The notes under the pieces were generated by a model. The model saw only the letters and a program-made list of their open reading frames with translations, had not been told where the DNA came from and made no database searches. Below, piece after piece: positions 1 to 7,950 of a stretch of DNA of 64,000 nt. Position 1 is the first letter of the stretch. Every line of letters begins with the position of its first letter. The position numbers were made by a program, and so were the translations under genes. Origin of the DNA: Corynebacterium marambiense. Its GTDB lineage: Bacteria; Actinomycetota; Actinomycetes; Mycobacteriales; Mycobacteriaceae. Where the stretch lies: positions 434,001 to 498,000 of the forward strand of contig NZ_JAEIOT010000004.1 of assembly GCF_016342275.1 (NCBI RefSeq), given 5' to 3'.

Positions 1-353
1 AAAAACGGCGCGGCTTCACCGGTCTCCTGCCCGCTGAGACACCGCAGTCCCCGGAGCTCCGGTTACTCCTCGACGAACGTGCACGGGAGCTGGGCGAGAC
101 CGTCGCACGACTCACCCAGGACACCGGCGCGAGGACGGTCGTGCTCGCCGGCCCGGGCTTTACCGTCGACCCGGACGGCTACCGGAAGCTCGCCGCCACG
201 GTGAACCCGAACGTCGACAAGCGCACCGCCATCCGGATCATTCCCGACGCGGCAACACTCGCCCGAGCAGCCGCCCGCACCGTGGCCCTCGACCGGCTGC
301 TCTCGGACCCGGTCGCCGTGCACGCCGGGCTCGTCGACCGGAATCAGCTGTAG
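1..353 (+). CDS. C-terminal part of a ROK-like protein (partial)
   Basis: An open frame enters from the left edge and ends at TAG 351-353, giving about 117 residues. The piece has a helix with LGETVARLTQ, then a strand-like ARTVVLAGPGF, and ends with LARAAARTVALDRLLSDP. This pattern resembles the C-terminal end of ROK-family sugar kinases or repressors, where a hydrophobic VVLAGPG-type strand is followed by the final helices. The diagnostic N-terminal ATP and zinc motifs lie outside the window, so the family call is an inference. Its 3' end overlaps the convergent hexapeptide-repeat gene by 10 bp. Confidence 0.45.
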   Translation, partial: KRRGFTGLLPAETPQSPELRLLLDERARELGETVARLTQDTGARTVVLAGPGFTVDPDGYRKLAATVNPNVDKRTAIRIIPDAATLARAAARTVALDRLLSDPVAVHAGLVDRNQL

Positions 354-889
354 CGCACCTCGTCGAGACGCAGCCGCTGATCCGACTGCCCACGCGCAAT
401 GTCGATGTACCGGCCCGCGTGCGGGATGAACGACCCCGACTGCTCCTCCGACAGCTCCCGACGCACCTTCGCCGGGACACCCGCCGCCAAGGACCGGGCC
501 GGGATCTCCTGCCCCTCAAGCACGACAGCGCCGGCCGCAACGAGCGACCCCGCACCCACCCGCGAGCGCGACAACAAGGCGGCCTTCATCCCCACCAGCG
601 TCCCGTCCCCCACCGTCGTACCATGCAGAAGAGCCATGTGTCCCGCGGTGACATCATCACCCAGGGTGCACGGCGCATCCGCGTCGACATGCATGACACA
701 GTTGTCCTGGATGTTCGTCCGTGCACCGATCCGGATCGCATTGACGTCACCACGCAGCACACAACCGTAGAACACCGACGAATCAGGGCCGATCACCACA
801 TCTCCGATAATGGTGGCGTTCGGCGCGATGAACGCCGAGGCGTGGATACGCGGCGCGACGCCGTTGAACGGAAGAATCAGTGGTTCCAT
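344..889 (-). CDS. Gamma-carbonic-anhydrase-like hexapeptide-repeat protein
   Basis: A 181-residue protein made almost entirely of left-handed beta-helix hexapeptide repeats (IGDVVIGPDSSVFYGCVLRGD, then NIQDNCVMHVD, GHMALLHGTTVGDGTLVGMKA). It belongs to the gamma-carbonic anhydrase / PaaY / YrdA group, which form trimers with metal-binding histidines; H in NCVMHVD, in TAGHMALLH and the LLHGT histidine are in the expected places. Whether it hydrates CO2, is an acyltransferase, or is neither cannot be read from sequence. Start ATG 887-889 overlaps the 3' end of the upstream HAD gene by 13 bp, so the two are probably one transcript. Confidence 0.85.
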   Translation of the reverse strand: MEPLILPFNGVAPRIHASAFIAPNATIIGDVVIGPDSSVFYGCVLRGDVNAIRIGARTNIQDNCVMHVDADAPCTLGDDVTAGHMALLHGTTVGDGTLVGMKAALLSRSRVGAGSLVAAGAVVLEGQEIPARSLAAGVPAKVRRELSEEQSGSFIPHAGRYIDIARGQSDQRLRLDEVRYS

Positions 890-1452
890 TCCACCAGTCT
901 GCCCGTGACCTCCACCGCCCGCATCCCGAACTCCCGGGCGGCCGCCACATTCACCGGATTGTCGTCAAAGAACAGAACCTCCCCCGGCTCCACACCGAGC
1001 GCCGCACACGCCGCCCGGTAGGCACCCGGATCGGGCTTCGCGACACCGATGTCACAGGACATCGTCACCGCATCGAAACGCTCCAGCCACGTGTGCCGCG
1101 CCCGGACCCGTTCCGCGAGAAACGTCGGGATGTTGCTCAGCAGGCCAACCCGGTGCCCAGCGTCGATCAGCTCCCCCACATACGCCACCGCGTCGGCGTC
1201 CTCGTCCAACCAACTGGCGATGTCCGCCTCCACCACCGCGTCGACGTCGAACGGCGGCAACTCGAGCGTCACCCGGATCCGCTCCCAGTACTCCTCCGGC
1301 GTCAACTCACCCGCGTCGAGCGGACCCCGCAACTCCCAGTACACCGGCCACAGTCGGTCATCCGTACCCACAGCATCCTCGATGGCACGCAAGTGGGCAT
1401 CGGTCTGGGTGGTCAACAGGACACCGTAGAGATCGAAGAGATAGGTCTGCAC
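877..1452 (-). CDS. HAD-superfamily hydrolase (subfamily IA)
   Basis: About 191 residues from a GTG at 1450-1452; a longer reading from 1521 adds a Pro/Arg-rich, non-homologous-looking leader, so the GTG is preferred. Motif I is FDLYGVLL near the N-terminus, motif II is LLSNIP, motif III lysine is in VAKPDPGAY and motif IV is VLFFDDNPVNV. In motif I the second Asp (general acid in most HAD phosphatases) is Tyr, so catalysis may differ from a standard phosphatase or be lost. Likely cytoplasmic; substrate unknown. It precedes and overlaps the gamma-CA-like gene. Confidence 0.8.
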   Translation of the reverse strand: MQTYLFDLYGVLLTTQTDAHLRAIEDAVGTDDRLWPVYWELRGPLDAGELTPEEYWERIRVTLELPPFDVDAVVEADIASWLDEDADAVAYVGELIDAGHRVGLLSNIPTFLAERVRARHTWLERFDAVTMSCDIGVAKPDPGAYRAACAALGVEPGEVLFFDDNPVNVAAAREFGMRAVEVTGRLVEWNH

Positions 1453-1562
1453 GCACGCCAATCTACCGACGCAGACGGTAGGCGCGCTTCGGGCTATTCG
1501 GGTTCTCGGTAGTGGGCACAATCAGACCCCGCTCCTGCAACAGACCTCAACAACTACTGTGC

Positions 1563-1583
1563 AACTAGATAACTTGCCTAGTT
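1563..1583. repeat. Short inverted repeat AACTAG/CTAGTT
   Basis: AACTAG at 1563-1568 and CTAGTT at 1578-1583 form a spaced dyad between the transporter stop and the HAD gene start. A related AGATAACTGG string lies on the same strand just upstream of the transporter at about 2468-2480. A regulator site is possible; nothing else supports it. Confidence 0.25.
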
Positions 1584-1598
1584 ACCCACCCGCCACCT

Positions 1599-2465
1599 TT
1601 ACGCAGCCACCGCTTCCCGTTTCCGGGCCCGTGCCCCGACAACCTGCGCAACGATGACCGCACCGACAACCGCCACCGATCCCACACCCTGTACAACCGT
1701 GAAGCGTTCTCCGTTGAACAGCACCCCCAGCACCGTCGCGGTCAGCGGACTGATCACGCTGAGCAGGGAAACGCTCACGGCGTCGAGAAGCGCGAGACCC
1801 CGGAACCAGAGCCCGTAGGCGATGAGCGCACCGACGACCGTCAGATACATGTAACCGGCGATATTGGTTCCCGTCAGATGATCGGGCAGGCCCTCGAACA
1901 ACAACAGAGGGGTCAGGGCCAGGCCACCGAACGTGAGCTGCCAACCCGTCACCGCCAACTGCGGCACCCCCTCTGGCCGACCCCACCGCTTAGCCAGCAC
2001 CAGACCCGTGCCTGTGCACACCGTGGCCGCCCCCGCGGCAAGAACCCCCTCCGTGTTCAGTGCCGTCCCCGGGGAGACTACGAGCGCCGCAACCCCCGCG
2101 ACCGCCACGAGTCCGGCCCCGATCTGCGCCTTGTACACCTTCGACCCCAACAACACGGGGCTCAGACCCATCACCACCAGCGGCGCAGCGCTGGTCAGCA
2201 CCGCAGCGATTCCACCGGGCAGCAGATAGGCCGTGAGGAAGAGGAGGGCGAAGAACGCCCCAATGTTCACCACGCCGAGCACGATGGCTTTGATCCACCA
2301 GATGCCCTTCGGCAGCACTCGGAACCAGGCGAGCAGAATCAGACCGGCGGGCAGGGCACGCATCACACCCGCGAGGATTGGACGGTCGTCCGGGAGCAGT
2401 TCGGTGGTGACGATATAGGTGGTTCCCCAGGTAAACGGGGTGATGGCCGTGAGGAGGAGATTCAT
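1599..2465 (-). CDS. EamA/DMT-family drug or metabolite transporter
   Basis: A 288-residue integral membrane protein with about ten hydrophobic segments and the two-repeat architecture of the drug/metabolite transporter superfamily. The N-terminus (FTWGTTYIVTTELLPDDRP) carries the W-G-T-x-Y pattern typical of EamA proteins, and the second half has LTATVLGVLFNGERF, the usual conserved loop of the family. It ends in a short basic tail. Substrate cannot be predicted; relatives export amino acids or metabolites. Transcribed leftward, with 146 bp to the HAD gene start, so it may be the first gene of the HAD/gamma-CA transcript. Confidence 0.85.
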   Translation of the reverse strand: MNLLLTAITPFTWGTTYIVTTELLPDDRPILAGVMRALPAGLILLAWFRVLPKGIWWIKAIVLGVVNIGAFFALLFLTAYLLPGGIAAVLTSAAPLVVMGLSPVLLGSKVYKAQIGAGLVAVAGVAALVVSPGTALNTEGVLAAGAATVCTGTGLVLAKRWGRPEGVPQLAVTGWQLTFGGLALTPLLLFEGLPDHLTGTNIAGYMYLTVVGALIAYGLWFRGLALLDAVSVSLLSVISPLTATVLGVLFNGERFTVVQGVGSVAVVGAVIVAQVVGARARKREAVAA

Positions 2466-2478
2466 AACCAGTTATCTT

Positions 2479-3060
2479 CTAGTACCGTTCGTTGACCCGA
2501 CGCGAGGCGTGGCGACCCGGATGCTCGGGAGCGTCCGCACCGTATCCCATGGCGATGACCAGCGCGATGACCCGGTCGTCCCGACCGCCGATACCGATGG
2601 CTTCCTTCACCTTCTCCTCATCCCACCCTGTTGTCGGGCTGGTGGCCAAACCTTCACCGGCGGCGGCGACGAGTGCAAACCCGGCGACGAGCATCGCATC
2701 CCGCAGCGCTGCCTCCCGCAGTTCCTGCGGGGTCTTGAGACTGTTGAACTTCTCCACCATGGCACGCGCCTGACCGGAGAGGATCTCCTCGGCATCCTCC
2801 GGCAAGACCTCGACACGCCCAACAGCCACAAGGACAACCGGAGCGTTGATGAACTGGCGCTGACCGGAGGCGTCGACGAGCGCCTGGCGAATCTCCGGGT
2901 CCCGGATGACGACGAGATCACGCGCCTGGGCGTTGAACGCACTCGGGGCTTCGAGGGCCTGGTGGACGACGCGGTCGAGAACCTCCACTGAGATGTCATC
3001 GGGAAGGTAGTTTCGGACGGCGCGGCGGGTGGCGATGGCGTCGGCGACGGTGCGGGACAT
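2479..3060 (-). CDS. Nitroreductase-family NAD(P)H-flavin oxidoreductase
   Basis: 193 residues from ATG 3058-3060, chosen because AGGAG lies a few bases upstream; a longer frame from 3117 adds only an unlikely leader. ATRRAVRNYLPDD is the classical N-terminal FMN-binding motif of nitroreductases, and the C-terminal IGIGGRDDRVIALVIAMGYG is the second flavin-binding region. It should be an FMN homodimer reducing nitro- or quinone-type substrates. It is divergent from a MarR regulator with a dyad between them, so redox- or drug-responsive control by that regulator is likely. Confidence 0.88.
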   Translation of the reverse strand: MSRTVADAIATRRAVRNYLPDDISVEVLDRVVHQALEAPSAFNAQARDLVVIRDPEIRQALVDASGQRQFINAPVVLVAVGRVEVLPEDAEEILSGQARAMVEKFNSLKTPQELREAALRDAMLVAGFALVAAAGEGLATSPTTGWDEEKVKEAIGIGGRDDRVIALVIAMGYGADAPEHPGRHASRRVNERY

Positions 3061-3090
3061 GGTGACTCCTGAGTTAATTATTCGATATCG

Positions 3091-3150
3091 AAGTGTTCGA
3101 CGCCAGACTAACCTCATGTAAGATTCATGTCAAACACTTCGGCGTCAAAC
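3091..3150. promoter_or_regulatory. Divergent promoter region with nested inverted repeats (putative MarR operator)
   Basis: GTTCGACGCC at 3095-3104 is matched by GGCGTCAAAC at 3141-3150 as an inverted repeat (9 of 10), and AAGTGTT 3091-3097 by AACACTT 3133-3139. A perfect CGATATCG lies at 3083-3090. The dyads sit exactly between the divergent nitroreductase and MarR genes, the usual place for a MarR autoregulatory operator. Function is inferred. Confidence 0.5.
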
Positions 3151-3165
3151 AGTAAGGGGATGGCA

Positions 3166-3648
3166 ATGGCCGACCACATCGACCAAATCATCGACCAATG
3201 GCGCACCACCCGCCCCGACCTCGACCCCGCACCGATGCAACTTCCTGCCCGACTCCAACGCCTCGCCCGGGCCGTCAGCGACCGTGTCACCGACAACCTC
3301 ACCCAGTTCAACCTCGAACGATGGCAGTTCGACGTCCTCGCCACACTCCGCCGCACTGATCGAGCACTCACGGCCGGTGAACTCTGCACCAACTCCATGA
3401 TCTCGGGCTCGGCGATGACCAACCGCATCGACAAACTCGAAACCGCTGGCCTACTCACCCGCTGCACCGACCCCGACAACCGCCGCTGCGTCCGCATCAC
3501 ACTCACCGACACCGGACGCAAACTCGTCGACACCGTCCTCCCCACCCACCTAGACACCTGCCGCGACACCCTCGCCGGACTCACCGACGACGAACAGGCA
3601 ACACTTGTCCACCTGCTCCGCAAAGCACTCGCGGCCCACACCGAATGA
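3166..3648 (+). CDS. MarR-family transcriptional regulator
   Basis: 160 residues if the ATG at 3166 is used; TAAGGGG six bases upstream supports it over ATGs at 3127 and 3160. The winged helix-turn-helix is clear: a recognition region with TNRIDKLETAGLLTRCTDPDNRRCVRITLT (shown only in part: TNRIDKLETAGL then the DxRxxxxxLT wing). N- and C-terminal helices form the dimer. MarR proteins bind dyads and release on ligand or oxidation. It overlaps the glycosylase by ATGA, so the two are translationally coupled, and it probably represses both its own operon and the divergent nitroreductase. Confidence 0.9.
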   Translation: MADHIDQIIDQWRTTRPDLDPAPMQLPARLQRLARAVSDRVTDNLTQFNLERWQFDVLATLRRTDRALTAGELCTNSMISGSAMTNRIDKLETAGLLTRCTDPDNRRCVRITLTDTGRKLVDTVLPTHLDTCRDTLAGLTDDEQATLVHLLRKALAAHTE

Positions 3649-4220
3649 TCGACTTCGCACAGCCCGCCGACCACGTCGCACCCCTGCTCCTCGGCTGCAC
3701 ACTCAGCCACGCAGGCGTCACCATCCGACTCACCGAGGTCGAAGCCTACCTCGGCGAACAGGACGACGCCTCCCACGCCCGCCGCGGAAAGACACCACGC
3801 AACGCCGCCATGTTCGGCCCACCCGGTCGAATGTACGTGTACATCTCCTACGGCATCCACCACGCCGGCAACATCGTCTGCCACCCACCCGGCGGCAGCG
3901 GCGGAATCCTCCTCCGCGCCGGCGAGGTCGTGGACGGCCACGACACCGCGCGCGCCCGGCGCGGCCCGACGATCCCCGACGCCCGCCTCGCACAGGGACC
4001 GGGCAACCTCGGCCGGGCACTCGCCCTCCACGTCGACCACAACCACTCCCCCGTCCTTCACTCCGGAACCGACGGCTTCGTCCTGAAGGACCGCGACCAC
4101 GAGCCGCACTGGACCACCGGCCCCCGGATCGGCATCACCCGCAACGCCGACGCGCCCCTGCGCTTCTACCTGCCCGGCGAGCCCACCGTCACCAGCCCCC
4201 GGGGACGCGCGCGGCGCTGA
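3645..4220 (+). CDS. DNA-3-methyladenine glycosylase (AAG/MPG family)
   Basis: 191 residues, the usual length for the bacterial 3-methyladenine glycosylase of the AAG type. RLTEVEAYLGEQDDASHA carries the catalytic Glu, and MFGPPGRMYVYISYGIH is the signature of the family. The central RGPTIPDARLAQGPGNLGRAL is the usual GPG/LxxALG region. It excises alkylated purines such as 3-methyladenine and hypoxanthine for base excision repair. Its ATG overlaps the MarR stop (ATGA). Coupling to a MarR regulator may tie repair to a chemical stress signal. Confidence 0.93.
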   Translation: MIDFAQPADHVAPLLLGCTLSHAGVTIRLTEVEAYLGEQDDASHARRGKTPRNAAMFGPPGRMYVYISYGIHHAGNIVCHPPGGSGGILLRAGEVVDGHDTARARRGPTIPDARLAQGPGNLGRALALHVDHNHSPVLHSGTDGFVLKDRDHEPHWTTGPRIGITRNADAPLRFYLPGEPTVTSPRGRARR

Positions 4221-4260
4221 CCTGCGCCGAATCCCACACCACGCACGTTAGGATCCGGAC

Positions 4261-5046
4261 ATGGAGCAACTGCAACCCGACGCCGTCACCGTGCTCATGG
4301 GCGTATCCACCACCACGCCCGCCGACCTGATCAGCACCACACTCGCCAGCCTCACCAAGCAGTCCCTGCGCCCCACCCACATCATCGTCGCGGCGGACGC
4401 ACGCCTCCACCCGACCCTCGAGAAGCAGCTCACCTCCCCCGAAGCCCACGACATGGGCATCATCTACACCGTCGCCGATGAACCGGGTCCGGCCGCCGCA
4501 CTCGACACGGGCCTCGCCCACGTCGACACGGAGTACACCGCCCGCATCAATCCCGGCGACATCCCCCACCCCGACCGGCTGCGGCGCCAACTGGACACCT
4601 TCCACCAACGGCGCGTCGACATCCTCGGCACCGCCGTCATGGAACTCGACCACACCACCGACGCCACCGACCCCGTCAGCCTCCTCGCAGCGGACCTCTC
4701 CGTCCGCACCATGCCCAGCTCACACAACGAGGCCACCCGTCGCCTGGGGCGTCGCAGCCCCGTCATCGACGGCACCACCATGGCACGCACCACCGCCATG
4801 CGTGACGCCGGTGGATACCGCGGCGGCGGCCACGAGGCCGACCGGGACCTGTGGGTCCGCATGATCGGGGCGGGTGCCCGGGTCCGCAACCTGCCCACCC
4901 CGCTGACCTGGCAGCGCATCGACATCAGTACCGGACCTGCACCGAGCCGCGCAGACAGGCGGGCCGCGAGTCGGAGAGTCCGCGACACCCTCGACGAGCA
5001 GGGCCTGCCCCGGAAAAGGTTCTGGCGGAGGTTGTTCGGGCGCTGA
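4261..5046 (+). CDS. Family 2 glycosyltransferase-like protein
   Basis: 261 residues of GT-A fold type. It starts with VTVLMGVSTTTPADLISTTLASLTKQSL, i.e. the strand-helix that opens GT2 enzymes; the DxD-like region is INPGDIPHPDRLRRQ (GD rather than DxD) and a later GGGHEADRDLWVRM resembles the acceptor ED motif (EADRD). No membrane segments, so it is likely cytosolic. The sugar donor and acceptor are unknown. The gene stands alone, 40 bp after the glycosylase, and is followed by repeat-bearing intergenic DNA. Confidence 0.72.
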   Translation: MEQLQPDAVTVLMGVSTTTPADLISTTLASLTKQSLRPTHIIVAADARLHPTLEKQLTSPEAHDMGIIYTVADEPGPAAALDTGLAHVDTEYTARINPGDIPHPDRLRRQLDTFHQRRVDILGTAVMELDHTTDATDPVSLLAADLSVRTMPSSHNEATRRLGRRSPVIDGTTMARTTAMRDAGGYRGGGHEADRDLWVRMIGAGARVRNLPTPLTWQRIDISTGPAPSRADRRAASRRVRDTLDEQGLPRKRFWRRLFGR

Positions 5047-5153
5047 ACGGCGGTGGTGCACCGGGCCGACACGTTGACCCAGATCCCACCCCATGCCCGC
5101 CGGGCGTCGATGGGTGGAGCTTCTCCTGAACCTCTGCAGTGGCGCGCCGATAC

Positions 5154-5180
5154 GTCGTCAGTGCGTGCAAACACCGGCGC
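5154..5180. repeat. Palindromic repeat copy a (imperfect)
   Basis: TCGTCAGTGCGTGCAAACAC at 5155-5174: left arm as in the consensus, centre GCAAAC instead of TTAAC, right arm degenerate. Confidence 0.55.
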
Positions 5181-5210
5181 ACACCGCGAAACGTCCAGAT
5201 GGCTCCTCCA

Positions 5211-5238
5211 GTCAGTGCGTGTTAACACGCACTGACGA
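5211..5238. repeat. Palindromic repeat copy b (perfect 26-bp palindrome)
   Basis: Positions 5211-5236 read identically on both strands around a central GTTAAC; core GTGCGTGTTAACACGCAC. This is the best-preserved member and defines the consensus: arms GTCAGTGCGTG and CACGCACTGAC. Confidence 0.85.
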
Positions 5239-5358
5239 TCCACCACTTCACCACCGGAGGTACCGGCAGCCCGCACCCAGTCTGTGCCCCGGGACGCTCG
5301 TCACCGGGTGCGAAGAGAATTCACGTAACCGAAAATCCCTGAACGGGGCACCACACCG

Positions 5359-5383
5359 GTACGTGTTAGCACGCACCAGTGAG
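5359..5383. repeat. Palindromic repeat copy c
   Basis: TACGTGTTAGCACGCACCAG at 5360-5379; one centre mismatch (TTAGC) and a shortened left arm. Confidence 0.6.
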
Positions 5384-5414
5384 AGGAACGGCCCCCGCAC
5401 CTGACCGGGTGGAG

Positions 5415-7166
5415 TCAGACCCCGCCCACGGTCCCCTCACGGCGCGGATCCGCCCCGCCGCTGATCCGGCCGTCGGGCCGCACGACGAGCACGGCGGCAC
5501 CGCTCGGCTGATCGGCGAGCTGCACGCGGTGACCGCGTGCCACCAGACCGTCGATGAGGGCCCGGGCCAGACCGCCTTCCGCCGCGCCGATCAGGGGATG
5601 TTCGCCACCGACGCCCGTGACTTGGGTGTTCCGAGCCCCGAAGTTCGGGGCACCCACCGCCTGCTGGGAATCGAAGCCCCAGTCGATGAGGGCGATGAGG
5701 ATCTTGACGACGTACTGGATGATCACCGCGCCACCCGGCGCTCCGACCACGGCCCGCAGGTCAGGACCGTCGAACACGAGAGTCGGGGCCATCGAGGAAC
5801 GCGGCCGCTTGCCTGGTTCAACGCGGTTCGCCACGGGACGTCCGTGGGAGTCGGCGGGTTCGGCGGAGAAGTCGGTCAGCGTGTTGTTCAGCAGGAATCC
5901 GCGCACCATGTGGAAGGATCCGAACCCGATCTCGATGCTCGTGGTCAGGCTGACCGCGTTGCCTTCGGCGTCGATGACACTGACCTGACTGGTGCCGTAC
6001 TCGGGTAGGTCTCGTCCGGCGGCGAGTCCGTTCGTGGGGAGCCCCGGTTCAGCGGTGCCCATGGTCCGGTCCGGGTCGATGAGTGCGGCGCGTTTCCGCA
6101 GGTAATCATGATCCAGCATCTCGGGCAGGGGATACCCGTCGGCGATGAAGGTGTCCCGGTCCGCGTAGGCCAGGCGCTCGGCTTCACTTACGAGGTGAAC
6201 GAGTTCAGCTGCGGGTGCCCCGTCCCGTGGCGGTTCGCCGAGATCGTGGTATTCGAGCATCCCGAGGATCGCCGCGACCGTGACCCCACCGGACGAGGAC
6301 GGCGGCATGCCGGCGAGTCTCAACCCCCGGTATGTGGACCACAGCGGCGCACATTCGACAGCCCGGTACCCGGCGAGATCGGCGAGCGTCATCAGGCCCG
6401 GTGTCACGGTCTCTGAGGGTCGGCAGACGCGCTCCACTATCGCCTCGGCGAGCTCCCCGGTGTGTAGTGCGTCGGCGCCACGTTCCGCGATGAGCCCACA
6501 CGTTCGCGCGTAGTCGGGGTTGGTGAGCACGGTGCCCTCCGCCTTAGCCTCGCCGACATCATCGAGGAAGTAGCGCGCCGCTTCGGGACAACGGGCGAGA
6601 TCGGTCTTCGCGTCGTCGATCGACGCCCAGAGACGGTGGCTGACCGGAAACCCCTCCCCAGCGCGCCTGATCGCGGGGGCGATCAACTCCGACCAGTCGG
6701 TACGCCCGAACTTCCGGTGCGCGAGCTCGAGGGCCACGACCGCCCCCGGCACCCCAACGGAACGCCCCGAACGCAGGGCGTCAGGGACCGGAGGCCGGGG
6801 ATCATCAGCGCTGATCCGCGTCAGATAGGTTCCCGTTGCCGCAGCGGGTGCAGTCTCCCGCCCGTCGAACGCGGTGGTTTCCCCACTTGCGGCATCAAAG
6901 TGCAGCAGATAGCAGCCGCCGCCGATCCCGGAGGACTGCGGTTCTGTGAGACCGAGCATGAATTGCGCGGCGACAGCGGCATCGAGAGCCGACCCCCCAT
7001 CCGCGAGGATGCCTGCGGCGACATCCGTGGCGTAACGATTGGCCGTCGACACGGCATAGAAGTCAGTGAGAACCTCCACCATGTCCTCGCGATAGCCGGT
7101 CGAGATCTCCGGACTGGTCGTCGTGTCACGGCCACCGGGGGCCGGATCCGAGGAGGGTGGAGTCAT
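5415..7166 (-). CDS. ggt: Gamma-glutamyltransferase
   Basis: 583 residues, the normal length for a GGT proenzyme. The N-terminal half has SSGIGGGCYLLHFD and VGVPGAVVALELAH, typical of the large subunit. The autoprocessing site is at about residue 391: EYGTSQVSVIDAEGNA, with Thr392 as the new N-terminal nucleophile, followed by GFGSFHMVRGFLLNN and RPRSSMAPTLVF, both conserved in the small subunit. GGT cleaves gamma-glutamyl peptides such as glutathione. There is no obvious signal peptide (a polar, Pro-rich N-terminus), so unlike the E. coli periplasmic enzyme it may be cytoplasmic, unless the start is misplaced. Confidence 0.93.
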   Translation of the reverse strand: MTPPSSDPAPGGRDTTTSPEISTGYREDMVEVLTDFYAVSTANRYATDVAAGILADGGSALDAAVAAQFMLGLTEPQSSGIGGGCYLLHFDAASGETTAFDGRETAPAAATGTYLTRISADDPRPPVPDALRSGRSVGVPGAVVALELAHRKFGRTDWSELIAPAIRRAGEGFPVSHRLWASIDDAKTDLARCPEAARYFLDDVGEAKAEGTVLTNPDYARTCGLIAERGADALHTGELAEAIVERVCRPSETVTPGLMTLADLAGYRAVECAPLWSTYRGLRLAGMPPSSSGGVTVAAILGMLEYHDLGEPPRDGAPAAELVHLVSEAERLAYADRDTFIADGYPLPEMLDHDYLRKRAALIDPDRTMGTAEPGLPTNGLAAGRDLPEYGTSQVSVIDAEGNAVSLTTSIEIGFGSFHMVRGFLLNNTLTDFSAEPADSHGRPVANRVEPGKRPRSSMAPTLVFDGPDLRAVVGAPGGAVIIQYVVKILIALIDWGFDSQQAVGAPNFGARNTQVTGVGGEHPLIGAAEGGLARALIDGLVARGHRVQLADQPSGAAVLVVRPDGRISGGADPRREGTVGGV

Positions 7167-7240
7167 AGCAGGATTTTAGCCTCCACGGTTTACCAAACTG
7201 TTATTATCTACGAATAACTCCAGCGTATCTAAGGAACATC

Positions 7241-7486
7241 ATGAAACTTCGCCGTACCATCGCCGCCACCGTCGCCGCCTGCGCGATCAGCACCGCCGTC
7301 GCAGCTCCCGCAACCGCCGCGCCGATCGACAATCCGATCGCGGCCCTCTCCGCCCAGATCAGCGCACCTTCGAGCAACACGCCGGCACCGGGTAGCCCGG
7401 AAGCGCAGATCCGGGCTCTCATTGGGTCGATCTTCTTCCTCCTCACCGGGGGTATCTTCGGCTCCTCCGGAATCATTCTCCGGTAG
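7241..7486 (+). CDS. Small secreted protein with C-terminal FGSSG signature (first of a pair)
   Basis: 81 residues. An N-terminal signal peptide (MKLRRTIAATVAACAIST, cleavage after ATA-A about residue 27) leaves a mature peptide of about 54 residues: Ala/Pro/Ser-rich, then PAPGSPEAQIRALIGSIFFL and the end GGIFGSSGIILR. I do not recognise a family. The next gene encodes a longer protein with the same PGSPE block, an IFF and the same FGSSG..LR end, so they are diverged paralogues. The hydrophobic C-terminus suggests insertion in or contact with a membrane. Thirty-eight bases separate the two genes. Confidence 0.7.
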   Translation: MKLRRTIAATVAACAISTAVAAPATAAPIDNPIAALSAQISAPSSNTPAPGSPEAQIRALIGSIFFLLTGGIFGSSGIILR

Positions 7487-7524
7487 AAACAACATCACAC
7501 CCATTACCTTTTGAGGAGCCCCCG

Positions 7525-7857
7525 ATGTGCCTTCGCCGAATCACCGCTTCCGTAGTAGCCACGGGGGTCCTCGCCCTTGGTCTCGCCGCTCCCGCCGGCG
7601 CCAACCCCTGGCCCACGCCGGAGCCCGGCAGTCCCGAACACCGGGACTCCCGGGAGATCCTCGACACCGCCGCTTCGGAGCTGAGCTCGTACACCTCGTC
7701 GAACTACGAGACGATCATCCGCGACATCTTCTTCCCACCCACCGACGGACGCACACCCGCCTGGGCGCAGGCCTCCATGCTCGGCCTGATCGCCAGTGGT
7801 GCCCTATACGAGGTCACACAGGGCCTGTTCGGTTCCTCCGGGGTCAACCTGCGCTGA
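7525..7857 (+). CDS. Small secreted protein with C-terminal FGSSG signature (second of a pair)
   Basis: 110 residues, preceded by GAGGAG about eight bases before ATG 7525. Signal peptide MCLRRITASVVATGVLALGL is cleaved probably after AGA-N (about residue 27). The mature part has PTPEPGSPEHRDSREILD, YETIIRDIFFPPTDG and the end QGLFGSSGVNLR. It shares three blocks with the upstream gene but carries about 30 additional residues between PGSPE and IFF. No known domain is recognised. The stop codon sits inside a perfect 32-bp palindrome. Probably co-transcribed with the gene before it. Confidence 0.7.
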   Translation: MCLRRITASVVATGVLALGLAAPAGANPWPTPEPGSPEHRDSREILDTAASELSSYTSSNYETIIRDIFFPPTDGRTPAWAQASMLGLIASGALYEVTQGLFGSSGVNLR

Positions 7858-7885
7858 TCGACGAACCTGCAGGTTCGTCGATCAG
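7854..7885. terminator. Perfect 32-bp palindrome overlapping a stop codon
   Basis: Positions 7854-7885 are fully self-complementary around CCTGCAGG; the arm is CTGATCGACGAACCTG. It includes the TGA of the second secreted-protein gene and lies between convergent genes. No T-tract follows on either side, so an intrinsic terminator is plausible but not typical. Confidence 0.5.
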
Positions 7886-7950
7886 ACCTGCCAAACCTCC
7901 ACTGGAGCCGTATCCCCTGTTGGCTGTTCTCCGTCCGGATCTCTCCGGAC

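Larger units (their letters stand above)
5047..5414. other. Convergent intergenic region carrying palindromic repeats
   Basis: No convincing gene lies between the glycosyltransferase and gamma-glutamyltransferase stops. The stretch holds three copies of the GTGCGTG..CACGCAC palindrome family described separately. Small frames here in both strands are created by the palindromes and lack ribosome sites. Confidence 0.6.
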
